IMG/VR virus record: IMGVR_UViG_3300050016_000060
Location: 1 to 59,104 of that record
Length of the DNA stretch: 59,104 nt
Direction: 5' to 3' (one strand)
Source of the DNA: a virus
The translations under genes were made by a program, and so were the position numbers. The notes below the pieces were generated by a model. It did not search any database. It was not told the origin of the DNA and saw only the letters and a list, made by a program, of their open reading frames with translations. How positions within the stretch are numbered: position 1 is the stretch's first letter; every line of letters begins with the position of its first letter. Positions 25,173-34,722 of the stretch are shown one piece after another.

Positions 25173-25918
25173 ATTTCACCTAGAGAGAGTTTTTGCGTGT
25201 GTTCTTCGACCGCCTGCCGAGCCGCTCCAATCGCATCCGAAACCAATCCCTTTGCGGCCCGATATGTCGCCATCGGATGACGTACTGCCGAATGAGCAAG
25301 ATACGCTCCCGTCACTGGCGGAATTACCCATGAAGCCGCCGCCACAATTCCACCAAGCGGAGCCGTGGCAACCGCAACCGGCTTGAATGCGACAATATCC
25401 CACGATGCCAAAACGCTTCGGAGTTTCGCCGCTTCTTCCGGCGTTGATCCCTTCTCAATCGAAATCCGCTCCGCGACTTTTTGCGAAGCCGTCCATCCAG
25501 CAAACGCCACGGCAAGAGCCGTCGATACGGCTTTCTGTACCGGCGTCGGCAGCATCTTGAAGCCAGCCGAACCTTTATCGTGGAGATAATGATACGTCTG
25601 TGTGGCCGCATCGACGGCTTTTCCTGCGGATGATTTCGGCTTCTTTGTTCCGCCTTCTCCATCGCCAACGAAACGCCCGTCGCTCTCCCCGTGTTCGTGG
25701 CCTTCTGCATCCTTGATCGAAAACGGAATCGGCTCGGTACTCGGCACTTGAGCCGGTTCCTCGTCCTCCCCGTCGTCTTCCATCGGCGCAAGCAACAAAT
25801 CTTCATCATCCAAATGACGACACCGCTCAACAAATCGAGCGTCTTCCTCATCCGGGCTTTCTTGCCGCAAGCCTTCAACCAGCGATTGGCTTAGGCGGTC
25901 CCCAAATTTTTTCGCCAT
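25169..25918 (-). CDS. MuF-neighbour protein with membrane-active segment, 249 aa
   Basis: Residues 1-65 are acidic. Residues 68-86 carry DAEGHEHGESDGRFVGDG, a segment also found in the two upstream proteins. The C-terminal half has two hydrophobic stretches (KAVSTALAVAFAGW and VAVATAPLGGIVAAASWVI) able to enter a membrane. This could be a virion-delivered effector or ejection protein; inference only. Confidence 0.55.
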   Translation of the reverse strand: MAKKFGDRLSQSLVEGLRQESPDEEDARFVERCRHLDDEDLLLAPMEDDGEDEEPAQVPSTEPIPFSIKDAEGHEHGESDGRFVGDGEGGTKKPKSSAGKAVDAATQTYHYLHDKGSAGFKMLPTPVQKAVSTALAVAFAGWTASQKVAERISIEKGSTPEEAAKLRSVLASWDIVAFKPVAVATAPLGGIVAAASWVIPPVTGAYLAHSAVRHPMATYRAAKGLVSDAIGAARQAVEEHTQKLSLGEI

Positions 25919-27161
25919 TCAATCCGCCTTTCACGAGTGCTGGGTCCAGGTCGGCCTCATGGGCCTTAAGGCTCTTAACCGCGCTCGCGTAAATGTCCTC
26001 TGACTTCCATTTTAGCGTTTCATCGGGGAAGTCGCTCAATATCTTCGGCTCGGATTTGCTCCGGTTGTCGATGAACACGAAATCCAGCCCTTCGGCGTAC
26101 CTGTTCTGCTTCACGAAGTCGCTCATGTTCTTTGCGCCTTCGGCGTAGCTGTCCGCAAAAAGCCGCGCGTCAACCATGCGGCCCTTACGCATGGCGCGAC
26201 GGATGACGCCCCGGTCGCTCCCTTCCCAGGTGTCTTTCGGGTCAGCCCAAACATAGGCGCACGTGACGGCGATGCCGCGCTTTTTACATTCGGCATAAAT
26301 CCAAGCGTTCTCCGTCGCGTTCTGTTCTCCTGCCGCATCCCATATCGCGCCGACTTGCTCCGACGCTGGCAGCATCCCGTAATGCGGATCATCGGGATTC
26401 GTTGAGCTGGCGAGCGTCGATCCCTTTCCAGCAGCACAACCGCCGTTCGTGATGAGAACGCGACGTTTATCTTCCGGCAGCTTGGCGACAACATCATCGA
26501 GGTAAACCAGAAAGGCCCGCTTCGCAATCGCGTTCGCTGTCTGGTGTACCGCCGTGTTGTATTTCGCCATCGCCTTTTTCGTGTCTTCGTCTAGCTCTTC
26601 GCCAACGCCAATCGCGGACGGATTCCAGTCTGGATTAAGAGCCTTCACGTCATCGGTTGCGAAGATATTTGGCTCAACGCCGACTTTCCGCTTGCGGAGA
26701 GCCTTGAGATATTTGCGGGCCATTTTCTCCGGGTCTTTTTCGTAGGCATCGGCGAACCTGGATTCAACCTTGCGTTGTTTTTTCGAGAGGTTCGGCAAGC
26801 GTGGAATTTTCGGCGGCGGGGGAACTGTCATCGCGGGCACGCCAACGCGGGCATGATCCACAATGCCGGTTGCCGAATTCTTCGCCGTAAGATTCGGCAA
26901 GTAGAATTCTCCTTGCGGCGTTTCTTTTTCGCCGGTTCGTTGGCTCGGCTTTGATTTTCCGGCAACCCCTTCGCTGCCGCCCTGGGCGACAAATTGGCCC
27001 GTATGTTCGCCATGCAAATTCCCTTGCTCATCTTCAATTGCAAGCTTTGCATCATGCTGTAAATGTTCGTTAAGAGACATGGCCCATTCGTCCATGTATG
27101 AATCAAGCCCATCTTCAAATTCGTCATCCATTTTTTTGTAGAGAGCGGCATCAATGGCCAT
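25875..27161 (-). CDS. zeta-toxin-like P-loop protein linked to the head module
   Basis: An N-terminal helical region and the shared IEDEQGNLHGEHTGQFVAQG segment are followed by RRVLITNGGCAAGKGST near residue 240, a Walker A loop. The downstream stretch DTWEGSDRGVIRRAMRKGR carries the Arg/Gly pattern expected after the P-loop in zeta-type kinases. 428 aa; start ATG 27161 overlaps the MuF stop region. Zeta toxins phosphorylate UDP-N-acetylglucosamine; the substrate here is unknown. Likely a virion-associated or host-directed effector. Confidence 0.6.
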   Translation of the reverse strand: MAIDAALYKKMDDEFEDGLDSYMDEWAMSLNEHLQHDAKLAIEDEQGNLHGEHTGQFVAQGGSEGVAGKSKPSQRTGEKETPQGEFYLPNLTAKNSATGIVDHARVGVPAMTVPPPPKIPRLPNLSKKQRKVESRFADAYEKDPEKMARKYLKALRKRKVGVEPNIFATDDVKALNPDWNPSAIGVGEELDEDTKKAMAKYNTAVHQTANAIAKRAFLVYLDDVVAKLPEDKRRVLITNGGCAAGKGSTLASSTNPDDPHYGMLPASEQVGAIWDAAGEQNATENAWIYAECKKRGIAVTCAYVWADPKDTWEGSDRGVIRRAMRKGRMVDARLFADSYAEGAKNMSDFVKQNRYAEGLDFVFIDNRSKSEPKILSDFPDETLKWKSEDIYASAVKSLKAHEADLDPALVKGGLNGEKIWGPPKPIAG

Positions 27162-29265
27162 AGGAAACACTCCCTACGTAAGATTTTTTGGCAATGTCCA
27201 TTTGCCAGTCGATGCGATCATGGAAGCCGTCGAAAATGAAAACATCAGCCGTTTTTGTATCGGGGTTGATAATGACGGTCAACGTGCGCGGCTTAATCGG
27301 CTTGCCGTACTTTTTCTCAAGCGACTTGATAACCGCCGCTTTTCGTTCCTTGATCCGGCGTTGCTTATGCTGGTTCCATTCCTCTCGTTCTTGTGGCGTC
27401 ATTTTTTCATAGGCTTCGTTTTCGGCTTTGCTGGTTTTGCTGAACGTCAACCGCCACTGTTGCGACTTGCGAGCGTTGCTGACCAGTCCACCCTTCACTT
27501 CCGTTGGCGCATGATCCTCGATCATGTCGATGGGAAAATTCGTCGCTTCCGTGTTCATCGGCCGCGCGTCCTTGAATCCCTTGATTGTCTTGAGGTATGC
27601 GAGCGCGACGGCTTCCGCAACGCGGCCCGTCTCTTGTTTCGTCAGCGTCGTTTTGACCGGGATCGGCTCGCCATTGAATACGCGTTTCTTGATCGCCTTG
27701 ACACTGACCGCAGAGCCGTGAGCCGATCCGGGATGATATGCCGGCGTACCGGTAGTTTTACCTTTAGGTGTTTTATCTAACCCAGTGGACGCCGATTCTT
27801 CATCGCCAGTGAATTGTCCCCCGCCTTTACCTTTCCCTTTGTGCTTATGGCCCTCAGCGTCCACCGAAAACTCCGCTTCAATCGGCATCCGTAGCGATAG
27901 CTGGATGGAGAGCGGAGCGCCGGATAGCGATTTGCGGAACGCTGGATTCGGAGGGGGAATGTAAGGCACGTATTCCGGTTCCGGTTCGATGCCAGTCTCA
28001 AGCCATTTCTGCGCGGACGTAACGCCAGCTTCCGCAGCCATGCGAACAGTCAGGACGATAAATCCACATCTACAATTAAAATCCGCAGGGGGTTTCCACG
28101 CAAGGAACGTGGGATCATCAACACGGTATATCGGCCCCCCATTCAGCCCATGCCATTCCATCGCTAGATGATCGTGCCGTACCCTATCGTCATCTATCGC
28201 GGTCCAACGCACGAATGGAAAGCCGCTGCGCACGTAAGGGTGTTGCAAAATCTTGAATTGCCCGTCCGTGAATGCGGTTTGAATGGCAACCCTTAGAACC
28301 GTTTCTAGGTGTGCCGGCGAAAGAAACGTCCCCTCATCCACCGACGCAAGTATCTTCTCACGTCCTGCTTGAACGTCTGCCCCTTCCGCAATGTTCTCGG
28401 CAATCGCATCGCGTATTTTCTCCAACGTCTCCTGAGCATCAACCCCCGTTACCGTGAACGCCTTGGCCCGTGCCGCTTCGTCCAGACGATCAAAGCCGGC
28501 GCGGTCGATGACATTCTTTTTCGATAACTCTGCCGCTGCTTCGTCGATGATCGGGAAGTGAATACGCCCCGGCTCGCCACGTTCCGGCCTCGTCACGGAC
28601 AACGGCGGCGGCGGAACCGCTGGCTGCTGTTGCTCCGCGATCAACTGATGCCGCACGAACTGCTGTTCGGCAGACGATAGCTTGATGATCTCTTCTTCCC
28701 GTTGCATCGGCTCCAAGTCACGCAATCTCTCTACGAGGTCTAACGCCTCTTGCGGTTCAAGCGAAACTGGCGGGGGAGATGAAGGGAACATCGGCACGAC
28801 GGGAATCTGTTGCACGACTTCCTTTGCGCCGGCCAATAGGGACGCAAGCTGCGTTGTCGTCAACAGACTCGCCAACTGTAGCCGATACTTCGTGATTGCT
28901 TCGATGATCGCCGTGGCCATCTTTGCGGGATCGGTGATCTTCAACGCCTTGCGAAGTGCGTCCCTTGCATCGGCGGATAAGCCTTTGGCTTTGTCGAGAG
29001 AGCGGTTTAGGATGCCTTGGCCGACGCGGGAAAAAATATCATGTGCAAAAAACATTCCGCCGTCTTGATCGCTTGGCGGGATCGGCTCAAGAGACAACGC
29101 ACACGCCGTAAACGTCGCCCCCTGATCGTCCGCACATTCCATTGCAAGTTGAGCCGAAAGAATAGCCTCTTCCGTGTCGTCAGTCTGCAAAAGACATTCG
29201 CGCAGAATCGCCGTGTAACGCAATGCGTCACGGTGAGCCAGCTTTTCTTTGCCGTTGACTGTCAT
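27151..29265 (-). CDS. MuF-like head protein fused to a PD-(D/E)XK-like C-terminal domain
   Basis: 704 aa. The MuF domain lies at about residues 330-430: FVRWTAIDDDRVRHDHLAM, then WKPPADFNCRCG, the family's closing motif. A linker near residue 480 holds DAEGHKHKGKGKGGGQFTGD. The C-terminal domain (about 525-704) has D580 in FPIDMI and E589/K591 in TEVKGG, a D...ExK nuclease arrangement. The MuF domain helps assemble the head; MuF proteins with C-terminal toxin domains are a known polymorphic effector class in prophages. Confidence 0.8.
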   Translation of the reverse strand: MTVNGKEKLAHRDALRYTAILRECLLQTDDTEEAILSAQLAMECADDQGATFTACALSLEPIPPSDQDGGMFFAHDIFSRVGQGILNRSLDKAKGLSADARDALRKALKITDPAKMATAIIEAITKYRLQLASLLTTTQLASLLAGAKEVVQQIPVVPMFPSSPPPVSLEPQEALDLVERLRDLEPMQREEEIIKLSSAEQQFVRHQLIAEQQQPAVPPPPLSVTRPERGEPGRIHFPIIDEAAAELSKKNVIDRAGFDRLDEAARAKAFTVTGVDAQETLEKIRDAIAENIAEGADVQAGREKILASVDEGTFLSPAHLETVLRVAIQTAFTDGQFKILQHPYVRSGFPFVRWTAIDDDRVRHDHLAMEWHGLNGGPIYRVDDPTFLAWKPPADFNCRCGFIVLTVRMAAEAGVTSAQKWLETGIEPEPEYVPYIPPPNPAFRKSLSGAPLSIQLSLRMPIEAEFSVDAEGHKHKGKGKGGGQFTGDEESASTGLDKTPKGKTTGTPAYHPGSAHGSAVSVKAIKKRVFNGEPIPVKTTLTKQETGRVAEAVALAYLKTIKGFKDARPMNTEATNFPIDMIEDHAPTEVKGGLVSNARKSQQWRLTFSKTSKAENEAYEKMTPQEREEWNQHKQRRIKERKAAVIKSLEKKYGKPIKPRTLTVIINPDTKTADVFIFDGFHDRIDWQMDIAKKSYVGSVSYGH

Positions 29266-30662
29266 GCAACTCGCCTCAATGCCTTTCGTGCAATCGCGCG
29301 GATGGAATCAGTGATTAACGGATTCGCGGAGAACCGCTTCCCGCCATCATCGCCCCCATCATCTTGCGTCGGCTCCGGTTGATCGTTCGCCGCTTTCTGC
29401 GCTGGCGGTTGCGGCGGTGTTTGCGTCTGTCCACCTGGTTGCTGACCAGGCTGACCGGCAGACGCTTTGTTCTTTGTTTCGATCAATCGCCGTAGCTTGA
29501 TGTCAAACTTGACCGGCCCAAAGTTCCACAACACCAGCGGCCTTAGCACTTCCTCCACGAACAACCGCAAGAACCGATCCCCGATATGCTGTTGCGAATC
29601 AAGGAACGCTTCCAGGGGAATCCTACGCCCGCTATAACCGCTCCCCGTCTCGGCAGCTTGAATCAATTCAGGCGGCACGCCAACGCCGCGATAAATCTGG
29701 TCGATGAGGTAGTTGATATACTCCACCAACGGCGCGACGTTCAGCACGCTCTTAGGCAACTCGATTTCCCACTTCTTTTTACCTGCCCCCGCCGCTCCGT
29801 CAGGATAGCACGTCGATGGAAAGCCAACGCCTGCCCCCGTCTTTAGCTGTTCGGCCATCTGCCGAGCCATGTCCCGTGCGAACCGGCGAGGATTGCCGTT
29901 GCTGTCCAGCGTCGTGTTGCCGCTCCCTGGATTCGGCCCCTGCAAGTCCTCTTCGGGATAATAGACAATCGGCCCAGCGAACGCATGGCGATAAACGCCC
30001 ATGTCAATCGTCGATTCCGCACCGTCCTTCCATGCCAGCCGACGCCACGGACGCCACGCCCCGAATAGCTGTGATTGCCCGTAGAACAGATTCCACCGTG
30101 GATTGTGGGCATACCACATTGCCTTGCTTGGCACGCTTCCCGATGCCATCCAAAGATCGACCGGCCCCTTGTCCTTAACGTGCTTCACGCGGACGCCAAC
30201 AGGAATCGAGCCTTGCGTGAGAAGAAACGTATCGGCGGGTGAGAAGTGGTTCATCCCATTCCAACTCAAAAGGCCGTCAACATCATCGTACAAATTCTCC
30301 GCGCCGATCCAGCCGTAATCGTAGCCGCCTTGTAATTGCGGTACACCGATGTCCCAATACCTTTGCACTTGCTCAAGGCAAAACTTCGTCACCACGTCCG
30401 ATTCGCTCTTGCAATCGAACTCGGCCCCCGCGATGCCGGCCTTGTAATTGTTCAGTGCGTTCAGCACAATCGGATGCGTCAGCATGTTCTCGATGTCACG
30501 CCGAAACCAAAACCACGGCGAACCATCAAGCCCCCAGATCGTATCGAGAGGGATAGTTGCCTTGTATCCAGTGGTCAGCGGTTCGGACGTAAGAACTTCC
30601 GCCATCCGGTCTTTCTTCGGCGGCTCTTTGTTCAATACGGCGGTTCCGTTTGTTCCTGCCAT
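29262..30662 (-). CDS. portal protein, Mu-type (DUF935-like)
   Basis: ATG 30662 overlaps the upstream stop (TAATG). 466 aa. SPWFWFRRDIENMLTHPIVL near the start, GRRIPLEAFLDSQQHI near residue 370 and a Pro/Gln-rich tail match DUF935 portals. Forms the dodecameric DNA channel at the head vertex. The MuF gene follows immediately, the usual Mu-like order, but both lie far downstream of terminase and capsid. Confidence 0.8.
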   Translation of the reverse strand: MAGTNGTAVLNKEPPKKDRMAEVLTSEPLTTGYKATIPLDTIWGLDGSPWFWFRRDIENMLTHPIVLNALNNYKAGIAGAEFDCKSESDVVTKFCLEQVQRYWDIGVPQLQGGYDYGWIGAENLYDDVDGLLSWNGMNHFSPADTFLLTQGSIPVGVRVKHVKDKGPVDLWMASGSVPSKAMWYAHNPRWNLFYGQSQLFGAWRPWRRLAWKDGAESTIDMGVYRHAFAGPIVYYPEEDLQGPNPGSGNTTLDSNGNPRRFARDMARQMAEQLKTGAGVGFPSTCYPDGAAGAGKKKWEIELPKSVLNVAPLVEYINYLIDQIYRGVGVPPELIQAAETGSGYSGRRIPLEAFLDSQQHIGDRFLRLFVEEVLRPLVLWNFGPVKFDIKLRRLIETKNKASAGQPGQQPGGQTQTPPQPPAQKAANDQPEPTQDDGGDDGGKRFSANPLITDSIRAIARKALRRVA

Positions 30663-31342
30663 TAACGGCCTCCCTGTGTGGCGCTGTCGTCCGGCTGACT
30701 GAACGGGGCTTGTAGCGCCGTCGGCAATGGGTCCGTAGCCCGAATATGCTGCGCCAAGTTCGGCGGCGGATTCTGCTGATCGGTCGGTGGCTCTGCAACA
30801 GTATACCAGAGCGACCATTCCGCTTTCCAGAGCGGCACGCCAGAATAATTGCCCACGATCTTGTTATACGCCCGCTGCCGTGGTTCATCATCGGGGATTG
30901 CATCAACGCCGCCGAAACTCTTGAGCGATGGAATTGGTACTTGATAGCCGACGCGGAGAGCAAGCCCGCGCAGATTAAAACGGTAAACTGAATGAGCCAT
31001 ACGCTGCGCTACATCCTGAAAGTCGCCGACTGATTTTGTGTTGACCCCTTGCGTCGTGTTCTGCTCCAGTCCTGCATCGAACATATCCATCGAACCGAGC
31101 GAATCGGCGTTCGTATACGTTTGTGGCAATTGGCGATGAACCACGATTCCGCTATCCAATTCCATTTCAAGCCAGCAATCGTAATAGGCGTAAGACCCCG
31201 CCGAAGAGGTACACCACGGAACCTTGACGCCTTGCTCAAGCACCGTACCGGCATCGCTGTCCGAAATGCCCTGTTGGTACGCACCATTAGCGGCAAAGCC
31301 GGACGTGACGTTAGCATTCTGAAATACTGCAAATGCTGCCAT
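30662..31342 (-). CDS. virion structural protein, 226 aa
   Basis: Starts MAAFAVFQNANVTSGFAANG. Mixed beta, with a Pro/Gln-rich C-terminus (PPTDQQNPPPNLAQHIR). It lies between a tail protein and the portal. Function unknown, probably virion. Confidence 0.6.
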   Translation of the reverse strand: MAAFAVFQNANVTSGFAANGAYQQGISDSDAGTVLEQGVKVPWCTSSAGSYAYYDCWLEMELDSGIVVHRQLPQTYTNADSLGSMDMFDAGLEQNTTQGVNTKSVGDFQDVAQRMAHSVYRFNLRGLALRVGYQVPIPSLKSFGGVDAIPDDEPRQRAYNKIVGNYSGVPLWKAEWSLWYTVAEPPTDQQNPPPNLAQHIRATDPLPTALQAPFSQPDDSATQGGR

Positions 31343-31345
31343 GTT

Positions 31346-32776
31346 TTATCCCGACTGGCCAAAATCGACGATGGCCTGAGCATTCGGATTCAACTGATTG
31401 CCGAGCCACGAACTAGAGCCGGAAATTTGTTGCACGGACGTTGCCCACAATCGCGGATCGCCTTCAAGGGCGCTCTTCCGCCACATGCCAGACGCCTGAA
31501 TAATCCGTGCCCATGAGGAAACAATCTGCCAAGTGATCGAAAATGTCACGGTCCTTGAATCCAGATACATCCCTTCATCCATGCTGAAATCTTTGACAAT
31601 CGGCTTATCGGTGTTCTGTGCTTTCTGTTGCGTTGTTTGATTGACGAGCCGATATAGATTCAATGTCGCTCTCCCCACCGCTGCGACCGTACTACCAGGC
31701 AAAGGATTAAGGACGCTCGTCGCCACATTGAAGCCGTCCCACAAAGCCGTTGTGACAAAATTCCACGGCCCCGGCGCGGACGGTGCATTCGGATTTTGCG
31801 TCTGGGGATTGCTCGTTGGAATAATCCCCTGCGCGGAATTGGCATATCGTGTTTGGAACATCGCTAAAAACGCTTCCCATGCAAGCCGCCGCGAATTTCC
31901 CTTCGCTACCGTGTACGTGCATCGCAGATTACAAAGCCAGAGCGTCAAGCCAGGTCCAGACCTCGCAGGCTTCACCGTAAAACTCCCCCTCGCGTTCGTC
32001 ATCCCAGGCGGCATCCCCATGTACGGCAACTCTTCCGCCGTGAATGACCATTCCATCGTGCGCTTATCACGCGACACATTGAACTCCCGCTCCGTCACGC
32101 GAAAACGGGTCAAGTCAATGCCGCCGCCGCCGACGCTGACAATGCTGTTCAGGAACGTGGAACGGAAATTATCAACAGTCTGCGTCATCGTCCGCGTGTT
32201 CACCGTGGCCCGCGTCATCGGGATTTCCAGCGTGCCTTTAATCGAGAGTGTCGAGAATCCATCGGCATCATATTTGACGCTTGTTTCTTCGTTGAACTGT
32301 AAAATAGGACCGAGCCGCCCGCCAACGCCAGGCACTTCCGGTATGCGAAACGTCACGGTCCACTTTACCTTCGCCGATCTTGCTTGACCGAGCGGCTGAA
32401 AGTCGAGCGTCTTAGGTTCCGGCCCCCACGCCACATCTTGTAATCTTCCGCCAGGCTGATTGACAATAACCGGCCCGAATCCTCGCACGGTATACGTCAA
32501 CACCCCGCCTTGCTGATTCAGCAAATTGCGAATCGTTTGCATCGTGTATTCAATCGTCGATGTGTTCACCCCGTCAACCGAATTAGTAATCGGCCCCACC
32601 GTCACATAGCCGTCCACCATGAGCGTGTACTCCATGTACTTCACAGTCCAGTTCGCTTGGTCCTTGACGGCAATGCCGCTTATGCTGGACGTGAACAATG
32701 GCGAGAACGTGCAACCGTTGTAACTGAGTTGCCCGATGTCTGGTAACAACGTGCTGCCTGTCGTGAAGTTTGGCAT
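31346..32776 (-). CDS. tail/baseplate-like structural protein, 476 aa
   Basis: ATG overlaps the tape-measure stop (TAATG). Starts MPNFTTGSTLLPDIGQLSYN. Beta-rich, with a middle Pro/Asn-rich linker (NPQTQNPNAPSAPGP). Position directly after the tape measure suggests a distal tail or baseplate protein; no family recognised. Confidence 0.6.
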   Translation of the reverse strand: MPNFTTGSTLLPDIGQLSYNGCTFSPLFTSSISGIAVKDQANWTVKYMEYTLMVDGYVTVGPITNSVDGVNTSTIEYTMQTIRNLLNQQGGVLTYTVRGFGPVIVNQPGGRLQDVAWGPEPKTLDFQPLGQARSAKVKWTVTFRIPEVPGVGGRLGPILQFNEETSVKYDADGFSTLSIKGTLEIPMTRATVNTRTMTQTVDNFRSTFLNSIVSVGGGGIDLTRFRVTEREFNVSRDKRTMEWSFTAEELPYMGMPPGMTNARGSFTVKPARSGPGLTLWLCNLRCTYTVAKGNSRRLAWEAFLAMFQTRYANSAQGIIPTSNPQTQNPNAPSAPGPWNFVTTALWDGFNVATSVLNPLPGSTVAAVGRATLNLYRLVNQTTQQKAQNTDKPIVKDFSMDEGMYLDSRTVTFSITWQIVSSWARIIQASGMWRKSALEGDPRLWATSVQQISGSSSWLGNQLNPNAQAIVDFGQSG

Positions 32777-34515
32777 TAGACCCCCTGCGGTAATTGCATT
32801 CCTTGACCTTGCCCAGCGATTGGCATTCCGTTCGCGTCGAATCCGCCTTGAATCTGCGGACCAATCAAGCCGGTTGCCATATCTTGCAATTGATTACTCT
32901 CTTGTTGGTTACGCCACCAACGAGCGAAATCGGCCAAAATCTGAAGGGCTTCGCCTGCCGTTTCGATGCTTGGAAACGCCAGTTTGAACAATGCCCATAT
33001 CCCCTCGATGTTGTCCGCTCCCGCGCCGACAATCGCCATCAGGTTTTCCGCAATCGGCAACAGCTTCACCAAAATCTTGATCTTCGCTTCCTCGAATTGC
33101 TGTTGAAGATCGCTCCGAGCCTGAATATATCTCGCCAGTTCCGGCCCCGCTGTTTGTGCCCGCCGCATATCTGCGAGAACTTGCCGTATTTCACTTTGCG
33201 CTTGTGCTTGTGCGATGACGGGACTGTAATCGCCGTAGCGGTCTGCCGTGGCATCAACTGCCTTCATAAACTTGCCGAGCGATGAAGCCGCTTCGCCTGC
33301 TACGCTTCCCAATACACTCAATGCCGGGGAAATCAGAAACATACTGGCACTTGCTGATTTGGTCGCCTCTCCGAATGCTGCCGTGCTGCCCGCTGCTGAC
33401 GCATCGGCAGACGCAAACAATGAGGCGAAATCACCAGCACCGCGAACAATCCCCATAGCGGCATCACGGAGCGCACCGACAACCGCCAAGGCAGCGCCGG
33501 CAATCGCCGCGATTGGACCAGCCGTTTCCAAAGCCGCCATTGCGCCACCGCTGGCCGCTACAGGAGCCGCTTGCGTTGCCACTGGCGTAGCCGGCGCAAC
33601 GGCAGCAACCGGCGCAGAAGTGGCCCCAGGCAAAGCCGGGGGAGCAATCGCTGCCGTAGGGATAGTCGGCGCTGGCGCAGCGATCGGAACATTGGCCGTT
33701 GACGGCATGGCCGGCGAAGGAAGCGACGGATTTTGCCCCGATGCCGGAATGCCAGTCTGCGCCGCTCCCTTGGCATCTTGAACCGCCGCAACCACATCAA
33801 GCAAAGCACCCGCCAGCGTGCCGAACACGCCGCCGATTGTGCCGCGCATCTTTTGGGCAACATCCAGCGTTACATCAAACGCCGATTTCGTCTGTTGTGC
33901 CGCTCCATACATCTGATCGTATGCGGCCTTGATCTGCTCTTTGCGGACTTCTGCCTCTCTCTGTTTGCCGGCTTCTTTCGTAGGATCAAACGCGGGGACA
34001 GCGGCAACAGTCGGCGGATTCAGCTTGGCATAGGCCGCATCAATCTGCTCTTTGCGACGTTCGGCATCAAGCCGCTTCTGTGCTTCTGCAATCGGATCAA
34101 ACGCTGGCTTTGCCGCCGCTGCCGGTTGCACACCACCAACCGCCTGTGGAGCCGCTACCGTTGCCGCTGGTTGCGATTGTGCCGCTGTTGGCCGCTGGTA
34201 AGCCGCCATGATCGCATCGCCAATCGTGCCGAATGTCTGGCCAGATTTGCGAAGCGTTTCCAGCATCGCATCAGCGTCTTTTTTCAGGACGCCCGTAGCC
34301 ATCAACGCGGCTTGCGTATCGTCCCAGAAAGATTGCGGCATAACAGACGGCACCGCTGGCGATTGCGTTGCCTGTGTCGATTGGGGTTGCGGAACTGCGG
34401 CTTGCGGAGATGAAGATGGAAGCGAAGGACTTGACTGCGTACCTTGAGCCGCCGGAGAAGTGCTGCCGCCCTCCTCCTCGACTTTGATTCGCAGGACGGC
34501 ATTATCTTCTGCCAC
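32776..34515 (-). CDS. tape measure-like tail protein, 579 aa
   Basis: GTG start. A long Pro/Gln/Ser-rich N-terminal region (residues 15-75), then helical segments with a repeated QKRLDAERRKEQIDAAYAKL unit, an Ala-rich region (about 280-400), and a hydrophobic segment typical of tape measures. It follows the tail chaperone and tube candidates. The short length implies a short tail. Assignment by position and composition. Confidence 0.6.
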   Translation of the reverse strand: MAEDNAVLRIKVEEEGGSTSPAAQGTQSSPSLPSSSPQAAVPQPQSTQATQSPAVPSVMPQSFWDDTQAALMATGVLKKDADAMLETLRKSGQTFGTIGDAIMAAYQRPTAAQSQPAATVAAPQAVGGVQPAAAAKPAFDPIAEAQKRLDAERRKEQIDAAYAKLNPPTVAAVPAFDPTKEAGKQREAEVRKEQIKAAYDQMYGAAQQTKSAFDVTLDVAQKMRGTIGGVFGTLAGALLDVVAAVQDAKGAAQTGIPASGQNPSLPSPAMPSTANVPIAAPAPTIPTAAIAPPALPGATSAPVAAVAPATPVATQAAPVAASGGAMAALETAGPIAAIAGAALAVVGALRDAAMGIVRGAGDFASLFASADASAAGSTAAFGEATKSASASMFLISPALSVLGSVAGEAASSLGKFMKAVDATADRYGDYSPVIAQAQAQSEIRQVLADMRRAQTAGPELARYIQARSDLQQQFEEAKIKILVKLLPIAENLMAIVGAGADNIEGIWALFKLAFPSIETAGEALQILADFARWWRNQQESNQLQDMATGLIGPQIQGGFDANGMPIAGQGQGMQLPQGV

Positions 34516-34525
34516 GGTTCACCAA

Positions 34526-34711
34526 TCACTTGCGAAAGAAAACCTTCACTGATTTTGGCGTCATGCCTTTTAGCCCTGTATCTATCATTTCGTCTGTTCG
34601 GTCCTTGATGATTTCTTTCAGCCGTGGCGTTACAGGTCCAGTAAAATCAAAACGATAAACGCCTGTATCGTTTACTTTTTGTTCTTCGTCTTTTTCGTTT
34701 TCTTCTGCCAC
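34526..34711 (-). CDS. small charged protein, 61 aa
   Basis: GTG start in the context GTGAACCGTGGCAGAAG, identical to the start region of the next gene, so the two ribosome-binding regions are duplicated. The protein is acidic at its N-terminus (MAEENEKDEEQK). Function unknown. Confidence 0.55.
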   Translation of the reverse strand: MAEENEKDEEQKVNDTGVYRFDFTGPVTPRLKEIIKDRTDEMIDTGLKGMTPKSVKVFFRK

Positions 34712-34722
34712 GGTTCACTCGC

